In this document: piece after piece, positions 1 through 8,688 of the stretch
How the letters are laid out: each line of letters begins with the position of its first letter
How positions within the stretch are numbered: the first letter of the stretch is position 1
Assembly (NCBI GenBank): GCA_910584095.1
Contig: CAJTYU010000003.1
Location: 100,381 to 164,380 of the forward strand
Length of the DNA stretch: 64,000 nt
From: an uncultured Dorea sp.
Lineage (GTDB): Bacteria > Bacillota > Clostridia > Lachnospirales > Lachnospiraceae
Direction: 5' to 3'
The notes under the pieces: generated by a model
What the model was told of the DNA's origin: nothing
Database searches by the model: none
Seen by the model: the letters and a program-made list of their open reading frames with translations, nothing else
Made by a program: the position numbers and the translations under genes

Positions 1-1131
1 GAGCAATATCAAGTGAAGTCTTATGTGTTTGGAAAGTACCAGACGGGGCCAAGCTTCAATAGTGAGCTGACGGTATATGAAGGAAATCCTGCGATTGATC
101 AGGATGATTATTTTCTGAACAGGATTACAAAGTTTGCGGGAGAGCATGCGGATAAGAAGATTTTACTGATTGGCTGCGGGGACAGCTATGTTGCGCTGGC
201 CAGCAAACATAAGGCGGAGCTTCCGGCTAACGTAATTGCACCCTATATTGATTTTGATTTGATGGACAGCCTCCAGCAGAAGGAACGTTTTTATGAGTTG
301 TGTGAAAAGCATGGGGTGGATTATCCGAAGACAATCGTATATAAGCGGGAAATGGGACTTGATTTTGCCTGTGAATTTCCGTATCCGGTAATCTTGAAGC
401 CCTCAAACAGCATTGCTTACTGGGAGCATCCCTTTGAGACGCAGAATAAGATTTATAAGATTCAGGATAGGAAAGAGCTTGAGAAGGTTATTACCGAGAT
501 TTACGATGCGGGATACGACGATGATCTGATTATTCAGGATATGATTCCAGGAAATGACGAGTATATGCGCGTGCTGACATCCTATTCCGATCGGAATGGC
601 AAAGTGAAGATGATGTGTCTGGGACATGTACTTCTGGAGGAGCATACGCCTCATGGACTTGGAAACCATGCGGTCATTATTACAGAGCCGAATGAAGAAC
701 TGATGGGGCGTGTGAAGAATCTTCTGGAGGATCTGCATTATGTGGGATTTTCTAATTTTGATATTAAATACGACAGCAGGGACAATACTTACCGCTTTTT
801 TGAGATCAATACCAGACAGGGCAGAAGTAATTATTATGTGACCGGATCGGGCTTTAATGTAGCGAAGTATTTTGTGGAGGATTATATCTACAGCCGGGCG
901 CTGCCTTATGAGGAGGCGAAAGAAGAGCATCTTTGGATGACGGTTCCTAAGGGAGTGGCTTATAAGCATGTGAAGAATCCGGAATATGTGGCAAAGATGA
1001 AGAAGCTGGTTTCCGAGGGCAGGATGGTGAATCCGGTGTTTAAGAGGGGAGATTTGAAGCTAAACCGCTTCCTGCGTATGGTAAAAACGCATTTGAAACA
1101 GTATAAATATTTTAACATGTATTATAAATAA
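1..1131 (+). CDS. ATP-grasp carboxylate-amine ligase, D-aspartate ligase-like (5' partial)
   Basis: The frame is open from the first base (E-Q-Y-Q before a GTG at 13), so the true start lies upstream and the N-terminus is missing. The visible 376 residues have the ATP-grasp layout: a strand with a conserved Lys (PYPVILKPSNS, about bases 379-411), and near the C-terminus the metal/ATP-binding segment FEINTRQGR (about 799-825) with its Glu-x-Asn-x-Arg pattern. Enzymes of this kind join a carboxylate to an amine using ATP; the enterococcal D-aspartate ligase that builds the D-Asp cross-bridge on lysine-type peptidoglycan is one example. An aspartate racemase starts 9 bp downstream and a Mur ligase follows, which supports D-Asp as a substrate. 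That specificity is inferred; another amino-acid ligase is possible. Confidence 0.8.
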   Translation, partial: EQYQVKSYVFGKYQTGPSFNSELTVYEGNPAIDQDDYFLNRITKFAGEHADKKILLIGCGDSYVALASKHKAELPANVIAPYIDFDLMDSLQQKERFYELCEKHGVDYPKTIVYKREMGLDFACEFPYPVILKPSNSIAYWEHPFETQNKIYKIQDRKELEKVITEIYDAGYDDDLIIQDMIPGNDEYMRVLTSYSDRNGKVKMMCLGHVLLEEHTPHGLGNHAVIITEPNEELMGRVKNLLEDLHYVGFSNFDIKYDSRDNTYRFFEINTRQGRSNYYVTGSGFNVAKYFVEDYIYSRALPYEEAKEEHLWMTVPKGVAYKHVKNPEYVAKMKKLVSEGRMVNPVFKRGDLKLNRFLRMVKTHLKQYKYFNMYYK

Positions 1132-1140
1132 GGGGATTTT

Positions 1141-1860
1141 ATGGAACAGAAGAGAAAGAGAAAGTCTCTGGGAGTTATTGGCGGAATGGGTCCGGAGGCC
1201 ACCAGCTATTACTATGAAAATGTGATCGCTCATACAAATGCTTCCTGTGATCAGGAGCATATTGACATGGTGATCTTAAGTCATGCGGCTATGCCGGACC
1301 GTACAGAAGCGATTATGTCCGGAAACAGCAAGCATCTGATTAATATGCTGTGCAACGATGCGAGAACGCTGGAATCGCTGGGAGTGTCCAATATTGCGAT
1401 TACCTGTAACACTTCTCACTATTTTTATGATCAGATTCAGAAAGCGGTAAAGATTCCGGTTATCAATATGATTCAGGAAAGCGTGGCTTATGCGGTCAGA
1501 GATTTTGAACATGTGAAACGCGTAGGCATCATGGCAACGGATGGAACGATTAATTCTAAGATTTATTATAAAGCCTGCCGGAAGGCGGGAGTAACTCCGG
1601 TGAAGCTTTCTCAGGAACGGCAGAGGGATGTGATGTCTCTGATCTATAATGACATCAAAGCGGGGAAACCGGGAGACAGACGGAAATTTGACCGGGTGAT
1701 CAGCGAATTTATGCGGAAGGGCTGCGATGTGATCATATTGGCATGTACAGAATTGTCTGTATTTAAGGGCAGGCACGATGTGCCGTCCATCTGTCTGGAC
1801 GCCATGGATGTTCTGGTGAAAGAATCTATTCTGCGTTCGGACGCGGAGTATAAGGAATAA
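1141..1860 (+). CDS. Aspartate/glutamate racemase family protein
   Basis: 239 residues, the usual length for PLP-independent Asp/Glu racemases. The N-terminus carries the family signature GVIGGMGPEATSYYY. The two catalytic cysteines are visible, Cys89 in CNTSHYF and Cys202 in ACTELS, one per alpha/beta half-domain, as expected for two-base racemisation. The start ATG follows the ligase stop by 9 bp, so the pair is probably co-transcribed. Next to a D-aspartate-ligase-like enzyme the likely product is D-aspartate from L-aspartate in the cytoplasm. Sequence alone does not exclude glutamate, but glutamate racemases of the MurI type have different motifs around the cysteines. Confidence 0.88.
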   Translation: MEQKRKRKSLGVIGGMGPEATSYYYENVIAHTNASCDQEHIDMVILSHAAMPDRTEAIMSGNSKHLINMLCNDARTLESLGVSNIAITCNTSHYFYDQIQKAVKIPVINMIQESVAYAVRDFEHVKRVGIMATDGTINSKIYYKACRKAGVTPVKLSQERQRDVMSLIYNDIKAGKPGDRRKFDRVISEFMRKGCDVIILACTELSVFKGRHDVPSICLDAMDVLVKESILRSDAEYKE

Positions 1861-1941
1861 ACAGGCCGGCAAGCGGCCGCGGGATTAAACGTCGGCATAG
1901 CGCGAGACGGGCGCTGATAAGAAGATAAGGGAGAGCTTAAG

Positions 1942-3462
1942 ATGGCTGAGATGAGATATTATACGATTGGAGAATTTGCAAAACTGTTGAGAAGCCGGGG
2001 TATGCTGGCGGAATGCGAACTGTACGGGAAAGAGGATATGGAGGTTCGTCTTCTTACTTACGATTCAAGAGAGGTGGAAGCGGACACTATGTTTATCTGT
2101 AAAGGCGCGGCATTTAAGCCGGTGTACCTGAGAAATTCCGTGGAACAGGGAGCAGTCTGCTATGTCAGCGAGAAAAAGTATGAACTGGAACAGGACGTAC
2201 CATATCTTGTGGTAAGGGATATCCGGGAGGCAATGCCGGCGCTTGCGAACTTTTTCTATAATAACCCGTGGGAAGATTTGACGGTCACAGGCGTGGGAGG
2301 AACTAAGGGTAAATCTACATCCGTATACTATATGAAAGCAGTTGTAGACGATTATCTTATGGCGCGGAATAAGAAGGACAGCGCGGTAATTTCGTCTATT
2401 GATATATATGATGGCAAGTCGAAGACGGAGTCGCATATAACGACTCCGGAGGCGGTTGAACTGCAGCGCCATTTCCGCAATGCGCTGGATTCGGGGATGG
2501 AATATGTGCAGATGGAGATTTCCTCTCAGGCGTTGAAATACCATAGGGTAGATGGTATAATATTTGATGTGGCTGTCTTTCTGAATATTTCCGAGGATCA
2601 TATCAGTCCGATTGAGCATGTGGATTTTGAAGATTATTTCTCGTCTAAGATGCGTATGTTTGCCCAGACAAAGACGGCGGTTGTTAATCTGGACGCGGAT
2701 TTTATCAGCCGGATCTTGACGGCGGCAGAAGCGGCGGGAGAAGTGATTACATTTAGTACGAAAGATGCGCGGGCGGATTACTATGCTTATGAGATACATA
2801 AGGATGGACAAAGCACCAGATTTAAGGTGAGATGCGCGGCGTTTGACGAGGAATTTATGCTTACAATGCCGGGACTGTTTAATGTGGAGAATGCCTTAGG
2901 TGTGATTGCGGCTGCAGTGAAGATAGGTATTCCAAAGGAATATATTCATTCCGGGCTTTTGAGAGCGCGCTCCAGCGGAAGAATGGAACTGTATGCAAGC
3001 GAAGATAAGAAGATTCTTGCAATTGTAGACTACGCCCACAATAAACTGAGCTTTGAGAAGCTGTTTTCTTCTATGAAAGAAGAATATCCGGATTATGAGA
3101 TCGTGTCGATCTTTGGCTGTCCGGGTAAGAAGGCGCTGACAAGAAGACGGGATCTGGGAACCGTAGCGGGCCGGTATTCGAAAAAAGTTTATTTGGCGGC
3201 GGAGGATCCGGGGTACGAGCCGGTAGAGGATATTTCCAGAGATATTGCGCAGTATGTGGAGGCGGAAGGATGTCCTTATGAAATGATTGAGGATCGCGGA
3301 GAGGCAATTAAGACAGCGATCGAATCGGCGGAAGGAAAGACGCTTCTTCTGGTTACCGGCAAAGGAGGGGAGACCAGACAAAAGTATGGAAGCGATTATC
3401 TGGACTGTCCGTCGGATGTAGAATACGTAATCAAATATTTAAAAGAATATAATAAACGATAA
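1942..3462 (+). CDS. Mur ligase family protein, divergent MurE-like
   Basis: 506 residues with the three-domain Mur ligase plan. The N-terminal domain (about 1-110) binds the UDP-sugar. The central ATPase has a P-loop (GVGGTKGKSTS, about 115-125) and the stretch HVDFEDYFSSKMRMF, whose Lys is the expected carbamylated residue. The C-terminal domain has DYAHNKLSFEKL and GCPGKKALTRRR. Where DAP-adding MurE enzymes have D-N-P-R, this protein reads E-D-P-G (AAEDPGYEPVED), and the neighbouring GCGGNR motif is replaced by GCPGKK. It therefore probably adds an amino acid other than meso-DAP, or works on a different acceptor. ATG 1942 is preferred because GGGAGAG lies 5-6 bases upstream. A canonical MurE follows at 4430, so this is a second paralogue, grouped with D-Asp genes. 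Confidence 0.85.
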   Translation: MAEMRYYTIGEFAKLLRSRGMLAECELYGKEDMEVRLLTYDSREVEADTMFICKGAAFKPVYLRNSVEQGAVCYVSEKKYELEQDVPYLVVRDIREAMPALANFFYNNPWEDLTVTGVGGTKGKSTSVYYMKAVVDDYLMARNKKDSAVISSIDIYDGKSKTESHITTPEAVELQRHFRNALDSGMEYVQMEISSQALKYHRVDGIIFDVAVFLNISEDHISPIEHVDFEDYFSSKMRMFAQTKTAVVNLDADFISRILTAAEAAGEVITFSTKDARADYYAYEIHKDGQSTRFKVRCAAFDEEFMLTMPGLFNVENALGVIAAAVKIGIPKEYIHSGLLRARSSGRMELYASEDKKILAIVDYAHNKLSFEKLFSSMKEEYPDYEIVSIFGCPGKKALTRRRDLGTVAGRYSKKVYLAAEDPGYEPVEDISRDIAQYVEAEGCPYEMIEDRGEAIKTAIESAEGKTLLLVTGKGGETRQKYGSDYLDCPSDVEYVIKYLKEYNKR

Positions 3463-3543
3463 CAGACGTTTTGGGCGTTAATATGGGATTCGACGCGAAT
3501 AGCGCCAATCATAGATTAAATATTAAACAAGGAGGAACAAGTT

Positions 3544-4158
3544 ATGAAAAAACTAGTGGCGGCGGCTTTGGCGGGGGTAATGGTGCTGTCCATGGCGGCG
3601 TGCGGCGCAAAGGATTTTGACGCGAAGGGTTACGTTCAAGGAATGCTTGACGCTCAGTTCAAAGGGGAATATGCGGCGCATGCAGAGGATACGGGCGAAA
3701 GCGAGGATACGGTTAAACAGCAGATCGAGGATGAAAACCGAAGCGATATGGAGTTGATTGTAAGTGCTTTGGGACTTAATCCGACCGAGGAAGAGCTTCA
3801 GGAATGCGTGGACTTGATAACAGAAGGGTTCAAAAAAATAGAATACGAAGTACAGGATGCAGTAAAGGATGAAAATGATAATTATACGGTAGACGTTGTG
3901 GTAACTCCGATTGGCATCTTGGATAGTGTGAACGATATATTAGCAGAAAAACTCCAAGGGGAGAATGCGGCTGACGCAAGCAAATATATGGCGATGTTTA
4001 ATGAAGCCATTAAGGAAAGTATCGAACAGGCGGAAACTTTTGAACAGGAAACAGTTACTTTGAATGTAACTTATACAGAAGAAGGGAACAATCGTATTTA
4101 TTCGGTCAATGAAGCTGATTTGACAGAACTTGTTACCATTGCGACTCATCAGCAGTAG
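3544..4158 (+). CDS. Putative lipoprotein
   Basis: 204 residues with a classic lipoprotein signal: MKK, a hydrophobic stretch, and the lipobox M-A-A-C with the modified Cys at about residue 20. The mature part is acidic and apparently soluble, with no further membrane segment and no motif I recognise. It is probably anchored on the outer face of the membrane after processing by Lgt, which is encoded at 19013 in this window. A strong RBS (AGGAGG, about 3531-3536) precedes the ATG, and a perfect 12-bp hairpin terminator follows within 4 bp of the stop, so it closes the upstream transcription unit. Function unknown. Confidence 0.82.
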   Translation: MKKLVAAALAGVMVLSMAACGAKDFDAKGYVQGMLDAQFKGEYAAHAEDTGESEDTVKQQIEDENRSDMELIVSALGLNPTEEELQECVDLITEGFKKIEYEVQDAVKDENDNYTVDVVVTPIGILDSVNDILAEKLQGENAADASKYMAMFNEAIKESIEQAETFEQETVTLNVTYTEEGNNRIYSVNEADLTELVTIATHQQ

Positions 4159-4161
4159 AGG

Positions 4162-4192
4162 AAAGAGATTGCGTGAAAGCGCAATCTCTTTT
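4162..4192 (+). terminator. Rho-independent terminator after lipoprotein gene
   Basis: A perfect 12-bp stem (4162-4173 with 4180-4191) with a six-base loop and a short T run immediately after the lipoprotein stop codon. The same stem-loop with compensating base changes recurs at 19981 after lgt. Confidence 0.9.
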
Positions 4193-4349
4193 CATGATAT
4201 TAGGAAATTTTGTTTCTTAAATATTAGGAAATCCTGCGGCAGGATGCGCGCCCGCGCGAAGAAAAATATGTCGCGGGCGGCCGCTTGGCATGGAGAGACA
4301 GGATTTTGGCCGTTTGCGGGCTGTTGGAGAGCGCGTGCACTGTAACTTT

Positions 4350-4379
4350 TTGACAGATGGAAATGATTGACGGTATCCT
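4350..4379 (+). promoter_or_regulatory. Candidate promoter for murE
   Basis: TTGACA at 4350-4355 and TATCCT at 4374-4379 with 18 bp between them, about 50 bp before the murE ATG. A second TTGACG (4367-4372) lies just downstream with a poorer -10. The 237 bp between the terminator and murE (4193-4429) otherwise hold GC-rich inverted sequences around 4245-4290 and no gene I can support. Confidence 0.4.
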
Positions 4380-4429
4380 TTATTTATGGGAGAATAATAA
4401 ATAAGGCTTATTCTTAAGGGGCTGTCAGT

Positions 4430-5977
4430 ATGAGGCTTTCACAACTTCTGAGACAGATTACTTACCGAGTAGTAAAGGGTACGAAGGATATTGAGATTCA
4501 GGCGCTTCGGTGTGATTCGAGGCTGGTGGAAACAGGGGATGTGTTTGTCTGCATCAAGGGCTATGAGACGGATGGGCACAGGTTTCTTTCGGAGGCTCTC
4601 GCGAGAGGGGCGTCGGCCGTAATTGTTCAGGAGAGCTGTCCGAAATGCAGAGGGCAGAAGAGCTGCTTTGGATGCTGTATGCCGATGGGAGACGCCGCGG
4701 TAATCAGTGTGCCGGATACCCGGTATGCGCTTGCGTCAATGGCGGCGGCTTATTACGGATACCCAGCCAGAGAGCTTACGATGATTGGAATAACCGGGAC
4801 TAAGGGAAAGACTACCACCGCCTATCTGATCCGGGAAGGGCTGCGGGCCGCGGGCCGTAAGGCAGGGCTTATCGGTACTGTAGAGATTGACACCGGGAAA
4901 CGCATATGTACCTGCAGCAATACTACGCCGGAGTCCTTACAGATTCAGGAATATCTTCGCGAGATGGCTGACAACGGCTGTGACAGCGCGGTAATGGAGG
5001 TGTCTTCTCAGGCGCTGAAACTGCGCCGCACAGAGGGAATATGTTTCGCGGCAGGCATTTTTACTAATCTGGGAAGGGATCATATCGGTCCCGGGGAACA
5101 TGCAGATATGGAGGAATATCTGCAGTGTAAAAGGAAATTGTTTTTTCAGTGCGAGACGGCGGTTGGCAATGCGGATGATGCGTGTCTGCCTAGGATCTGG
5201 AAGGGGACGCCTTGCAGAAAGGTGACGTATGGCATACGCCGGCAGAAAAAGGCATATGGGAGTCAGAAAGCGGAAGCGTTTCCGCGGGATATGCGCAGGC
5301 TTGATTATGCTGCGTCGGACATTGTATATACGGACAGCGGGAGTGTGCTGGGAGTCGGATGCCGGGTGGAAGGGCGTATGGCGGGAGAGCTGAACTTGGA
5401 GATGCCCGGAGCATATAATATATCCAATGGATTAGCGGCGGCTGCTGCCCTGCGGGAAGTTGGGATACCGGAAGATCGAATTTTTCCGGCGCTTGAAAGG
5501 GTCCGCGTACCGGGAAGGATGGAAGCGGTGCCGGTATCTTTTGACTGCCGGATTTTAGTTGATTATGCACATAATGATATGAGCCTGCGGCAGTGCTTAA
5601 AGACGCTTAAGGATTATCATCCGGCGCGTCTGGTGGCGGTATTCGGATGCGGGGGAAACCGTTCAAGAGAACGGAGAGCTTCCATGGGGGAAGCCGCCGG
5701 GAAATATGCGGATTTTACAATTATAACGACGGATAACCCAAGGTATGAACCGCCGCGGGATATTATAAAGGATATTGAACAGGGGATAAAACGGACGGAC
5801 GGCAGCTATATTATAATTGAAGACAGACGGGAAGCGATAGGCTATGCAGTTGGAATGAGAGAAGCAGGGGATGTGATTCTGATTGCCGGAAAAGGTCATG
5901 AGACCTATCAGGAAATACAGGGCGTCCGGTATCCGATGGACGACAGAGAACTGGTGAAGAGATGTACGCAGATATAA
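4430..5977 (+). CDS. murE: UDP-N-acetylmuramoyl-tripeptide synthetase, meso-DAP type (MurE)
   Basis: 515 residues with the full Mur ligase fold. The ATP-binding loop is GITGTKGKTTT (about 120-130), the region of the carbamylated Lys is ADMEEYLQCKRKLFF, and the C-terminal domain has VDYAHNDMSL, GCGGNRSRERR and TTDNPRYEPP. The D-N-P-R motif is the established signature of enzymes adding meso-diaminopimelate to UDP-MurNAc-L-Ala-D-Glu, so this is the likely housekeeping cytoplasmic MurE. A cysteine-rich insertion in the N-terminal domain (CPKCRGQKSCFGCC, about 66-79) is unusual and could bind a metal. The 3' end overlaps priA by 16 bp, indicating translational coupling. Confidence 0.92.
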   Translation: MRLSQLLRQITYRVVKGTKDIEIQALRCDSRLVETGDVFVCIKGYETDGHRFLSEALARGASAVIVQESCPKCRGQKSCFGCCMPMGDAAVISVPDTRYALASMAAAYYGYPARELTMIGITGTKGKTTTAYLIREGLRAAGRKAGLIGTVEIDTGKRICTCSNTTPESLQIQEYLREMADNGCDSAVMEVSSQALKLRRTEGICFAAGIFTNLGRDHIGPGEHADMEEYLQCKRKLFFQCETAVGNADDACLPRIWKGTPCRKVTYGIRRQKKAYGSQKAEAFPRDMRRLDYAASDIVYTDSGSVLGVGCRVEGRMAGELNLEMPGAYNISNGLAAAAALREVGIPEDRIFPALERVRVPGRMEAVPVSFDCRILVDYAHNDMSLRQCLKTLKDYHPARLVAVFGCGGNRSRERRASMGEAAGKYADFTIITTDNPRYEPPRDIIKDIEQGIKRTDGSYIIIEDRREAIGYAVGMREAGDVILIAGKGHETYQEIQGVRYPMDDRELVKRCTQI

Positions 5978-8187
5978 TTATAGATATTACTCACGAAAAA
6001 TTAGATAAAGTATTCCAGTATATTATTCCGGAATACCTTCAAGGAAAGCTGGAGGCCGGGATGGAAGTGATCGTGCCTTTTGGAAGGGGCTCAAGGGAGA
6101 CCCGCGGATATGTAGTGGGATTTTCGGAAAAGGCGGACTATGCGGAGGATAAGATGAAGGAGATTCTCTGTGCGGCAGAGGATGGAGTAGCAATTGAGGC
6201 AAGACTGGTGAAACTGGCGGCATGGATGCACAAGGCATATGGAGGAACAATGATACAGGCTCTTAAGACGGTTCTTCCTATCAAACGCAGAGAGCGGGAG
6301 CGCAAGAAGCGCAAAATTGTCTGTCTCTTGGAGGAGGCGGAAGGATACGAGCGGCTGAAATTTTATCAGGATAAAAATCAAAAAGCCAGAGCGAGGCTGA
6401 TGGCGGCTCTTCTGGATGAGAGAGAGCTGGATTATGGACTGGTGACAAAGAAACTTCATATTACCTCCGCTGTGATCGGCGCTTTGAAGGAGCAGGGCGT
6501 ACTTGAGATAGAATCTGAGCGGGTTTACCGCAATCCGGTAATCTATCAGGAGGAGCATTCCAAAGAGATTTCTTATACAGAGCAGCAGCGGAATGCAATT
6601 CACATTTTTTCCAAGGATTATGCACAGGGGAAATATCAGACCTATTTGATTCATGGCATTACCGGAAGCGGGAAGACGGAAGTATATATGGAAATGATAC
6701 GGCAGGCGGTTGAGGCGGGAAGACAGGCGATTGTGCTGATTCCGGAAATTGCGCTGACCTACCAGACGGTAATGCGGTTTTACCGGAAATTTGGCGATCG
6801 TGTTTCTATCATGAATTCTAGAATGTCTGCCGGAGAGCGGTACGATCAGATGCAGCGGGCGTCGAAGGGAGACGTCGATGTAATGATAGGCCCCCGTTCT
6901 GCGCTGTTTACGCCGTTTCCGGATCTTGGTCTGATTGTAATTGACGAGGAGCATGAAAACAGCTATAAAAGCGAGCAGGTGCCAAGATACCATGCCAGAG
7001 AGACGGCGGCTGCAAGGGCAAAGCTTGAGCGCGCCAGTCTGGTGCTTGGCTCCGCCACGCCTTCGCTGGAGAGTTATTACCGGTGCCAGACAGGAGAGTA
7101 TCGGCTGCTTGAACTTACCAGACGGGCGGGCAGCGGGTCCCTTCCGGCTGTGTACACGGCAGATATGAGACAGGAGCTGGCGAGAGGAAACCGCTCAATA
7201 TTCAGCGATATGCTTCATGACAAATTAAAGGAACGGCTGGAGAAGAAAGAGCAGAGCATGCTGTTTTTAAACCGCAGGGGCTATGCGGGCTTTATCTCCT
7301 GCAGAGCCTGCGGTTATGTGGTTAAATGTCCTCACTGCGACGTGTCGCTGTCGGCTCATAATAATGGGAAGCTGATTTGCCATTACTGCGGTTATGAAGA
7401 AAAAAATATAAAGGTCTGTCCCGCCTGCGGTTCGAAGCATATCGGCGGGTTTAAGGCGGGGACTCAGCAGATCGAGGAGCTGGTGAAACGGGATTTTCCT
7501 TCTGCAAGGGTGCTTCGGATGGATTTGGATACCACAAGGAAAAAAGATGGCTATGAGAAGATCCTGTCTGCATTTTCCCATGAGGAGGCAGATATTTTGA
7601 TCGGAACTCAGATGATTGTTAAGGGGCACGACTTTCCGGGAGTCACATTAGTGGGTATTTTGGCTGCGGATATGTCTTTGTATTCCAGCGATTACCGGGC
7701 GGGAGAAAGAACCTTTCAGCTTCTGGTGCAGGCGGCGGGAAGAGCCGGGCGGGGCAGAAAGGCCGGAGAGGTAGTAATCCAGACCTACAGTCCGGAGCAT
7801 TACAGTATCCAGACCGCTTCCAGACAGGATTATGCCGCCTTCTATAATGAGGAGATTGCATTTCGCAGGTTGATGGGATATCCGCCGGCAGAGAATCTTC
7901 TGGCGGTGCTTATGACAGGGGAAGACGCGAGGCTTTTAGAAACGGCTGCGGGTTATCTGAGGGCCTATGCGGCGCGCGTAAGCGGAGGAAGGGTAGAGAT
8001 CATCGGCCCCGCTACGCCGTATGTGAGCAGGGTAAGTGATGTTTACCGCAAGATTCTCTATCTAAAATGCCCGAAATATGGTATGCTGATAGATGTGAAA
8101 AATTATCTGGAACAATATATCCAGATTAATTCGGGTTTTCAGACGCTTAAGATTCAGTTTGATTTTAATCCGATGAATATATTTTAA
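5962..8187 (+). CDS. priA: Primosomal protein N' (replication restart helicase PriA)
   Basis: 741 residues. The start MYADIIID is typical of Clostridial PriA and the ATG lies inside murE. The superfamily 2 helicase core shows Walker A (GITGSGKTEVY, about 231-241), Walker B D-E-E-H (about 328-331), GSATPSLES, and motif VI (QAAGRAGRGRK). Between the RecA-like lobes lies the zinc-binding region with four C-x2-C pairs (CRAC, CPHC, CHYC, CPAC; about 448-492). PriA reloads the replisome at stalled forks. def follows 27 bp downstream, a common arrangement (priA-def-fmt) in Clostridia. Confidence 0.97.
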   Translation: MYADIIIDITHEKLDKVFQYIIPEYLQGKLEAGMEVIVPFGRGSRETRGYVVGFSEKADYAEDKMKEILCAAEDGVAIEARLVKLAAWMHKAYGGTMIQALKTVLPIKRRERERKKRKIVCLLEEAEGYERLKFYQDKNQKARARLMAALLDERELDYGLVTKKLHITSAVIGALKEQGVLEIESERVYRNPVIYQEEHSKEISYTEQQRNAIHIFSKDYAQGKYQTYLIHGITGSGKTEVYMEMIRQAVEAGRQAIVLIPEIALTYQTVMRFYRKFGDRVSIMNSRMSAGERYDQMQRASKGDVDVMIGPRSALFTPFPDLGLIVIDEEHENSYKSEQVPRYHARETAAARAKLERASLVLGSATPSLESYYRCQTGEYRLLELTRRAGSGSLPAVYTADMRQELARGNRSIFSDMLHDKLKERLEKKEQSMLFLNRRGYAGFISCRACGYVVKCPHCDVSLSAHNNGKLICHYCGYEEKNIKVCPACGSKHIGGFKAGTQQIEELVKRDFPSARVLRMDLDTTRKKDGYEKILSAFSHEEADILIGTQMIVKGHDFPGVTLVGILAADMSLYSSDYRAGERTFQLLVQAAGRAGRGRKAGEVVIQTYSPEHYSIQTASRQDYAAFYNEEIAFRRLMGYPPAENLLAVLMTGEDARLLETAAGYLRAYAARVSGGRVEIIGPATPYVSRVSDVYRKILYLKCPKYGMLIDVKNYLEQYIQINSGFQTLKIQFDFNPMNIF

Positions 8188-8214
8188 CTGTGTGAGGAGA
8201 GGAGATTTTGCATA

Positions 8215-8688
8215 ATGGCGCTGAGAGAGATTCGGTTAATGGGAGATGAGATTCTTACCAAACCATGCAAAGAAGTAACAAAGATGACAATTAGGAATAA
8301 GATTTTGATCAATGATATGCTGGATACCATGTATGAGGCGCAGGGCGTGGGTCTTGCAGCGCCCCAGGTGGGCATTCTCAAACGAATTGTCGTGATTGAT
8401 GTTGGAGATGGTCCGATTGTTATGGTGAATCCGGAGATTTTAGAGAGATCCGGCGAGCAGACGGGGAATGAAGGGTGCTTAAGCCTTCCGGGTAAAGCCG
8501 GAACGGTTACCAGACCTATGTATGTGAAGGTGAAAGCGTATGATCAGAATATGAAGCCGGTAATCATAGAGGGAGAGGAACTTCTCGCGCGTGCGATGTG
8601 CCATGAAATCGATCATCTAGAGGGACATATGTATGTGGAATTTGCCGAGGGCCCGCTCTTTGATGCGGAAAACGAGGAGGAAGGATAG
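8215..8688 (+). CDS. def: Peptide deformylase
   Basis: 157 residues, normal length. All three metal-site motifs are present: GVGLAAPQVG (44-53), EGCLSLPG with Cys88, and HEIDH with His130, Glu131 and His134. It removes the formyl group from nascent protein N-termini at the ribosome exit. The stop codon is followed directly by the fmt ATG with no gap, so the enzymes that add and remove the formyl group are co-translated. ATG 8215 is preceded by a GAGGAGAGGAG stretch; the spacing is somewhat long but no better start is visible. Confidence 0.97.
   Translation: MALREIRLMGDEILTKPCKEVTKMTIRNKILINDMLDTMYEAQGVGLAAPQVGILKRIVVIDVGDGPIVMVNPEILERSGEQTGNEGCLSLPGKAGTVTRPMYVKVKAYDQNMKPVIIEGEELLARAMCHEIDHLEGHMYVEFAEGPLFDAENEEEG

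Noticed and set aside
403..969. Open frames on the minus strand across most of the window (for example 403-969, 6091-6993, 57944-59335)
   Set aside because: All lie opposite genes with clear family motifs, lack ribosome sites and encode Cys/His/Leu-rich shadow peptides without recognisable domains.
4130..4345. 71-codon plus-strand ORF over the lipoprotein terminator
   Set aside because: It starts inside the lipoprotein gene, runs through the terminator hairpin and has no ribosome site or homology I recognise.
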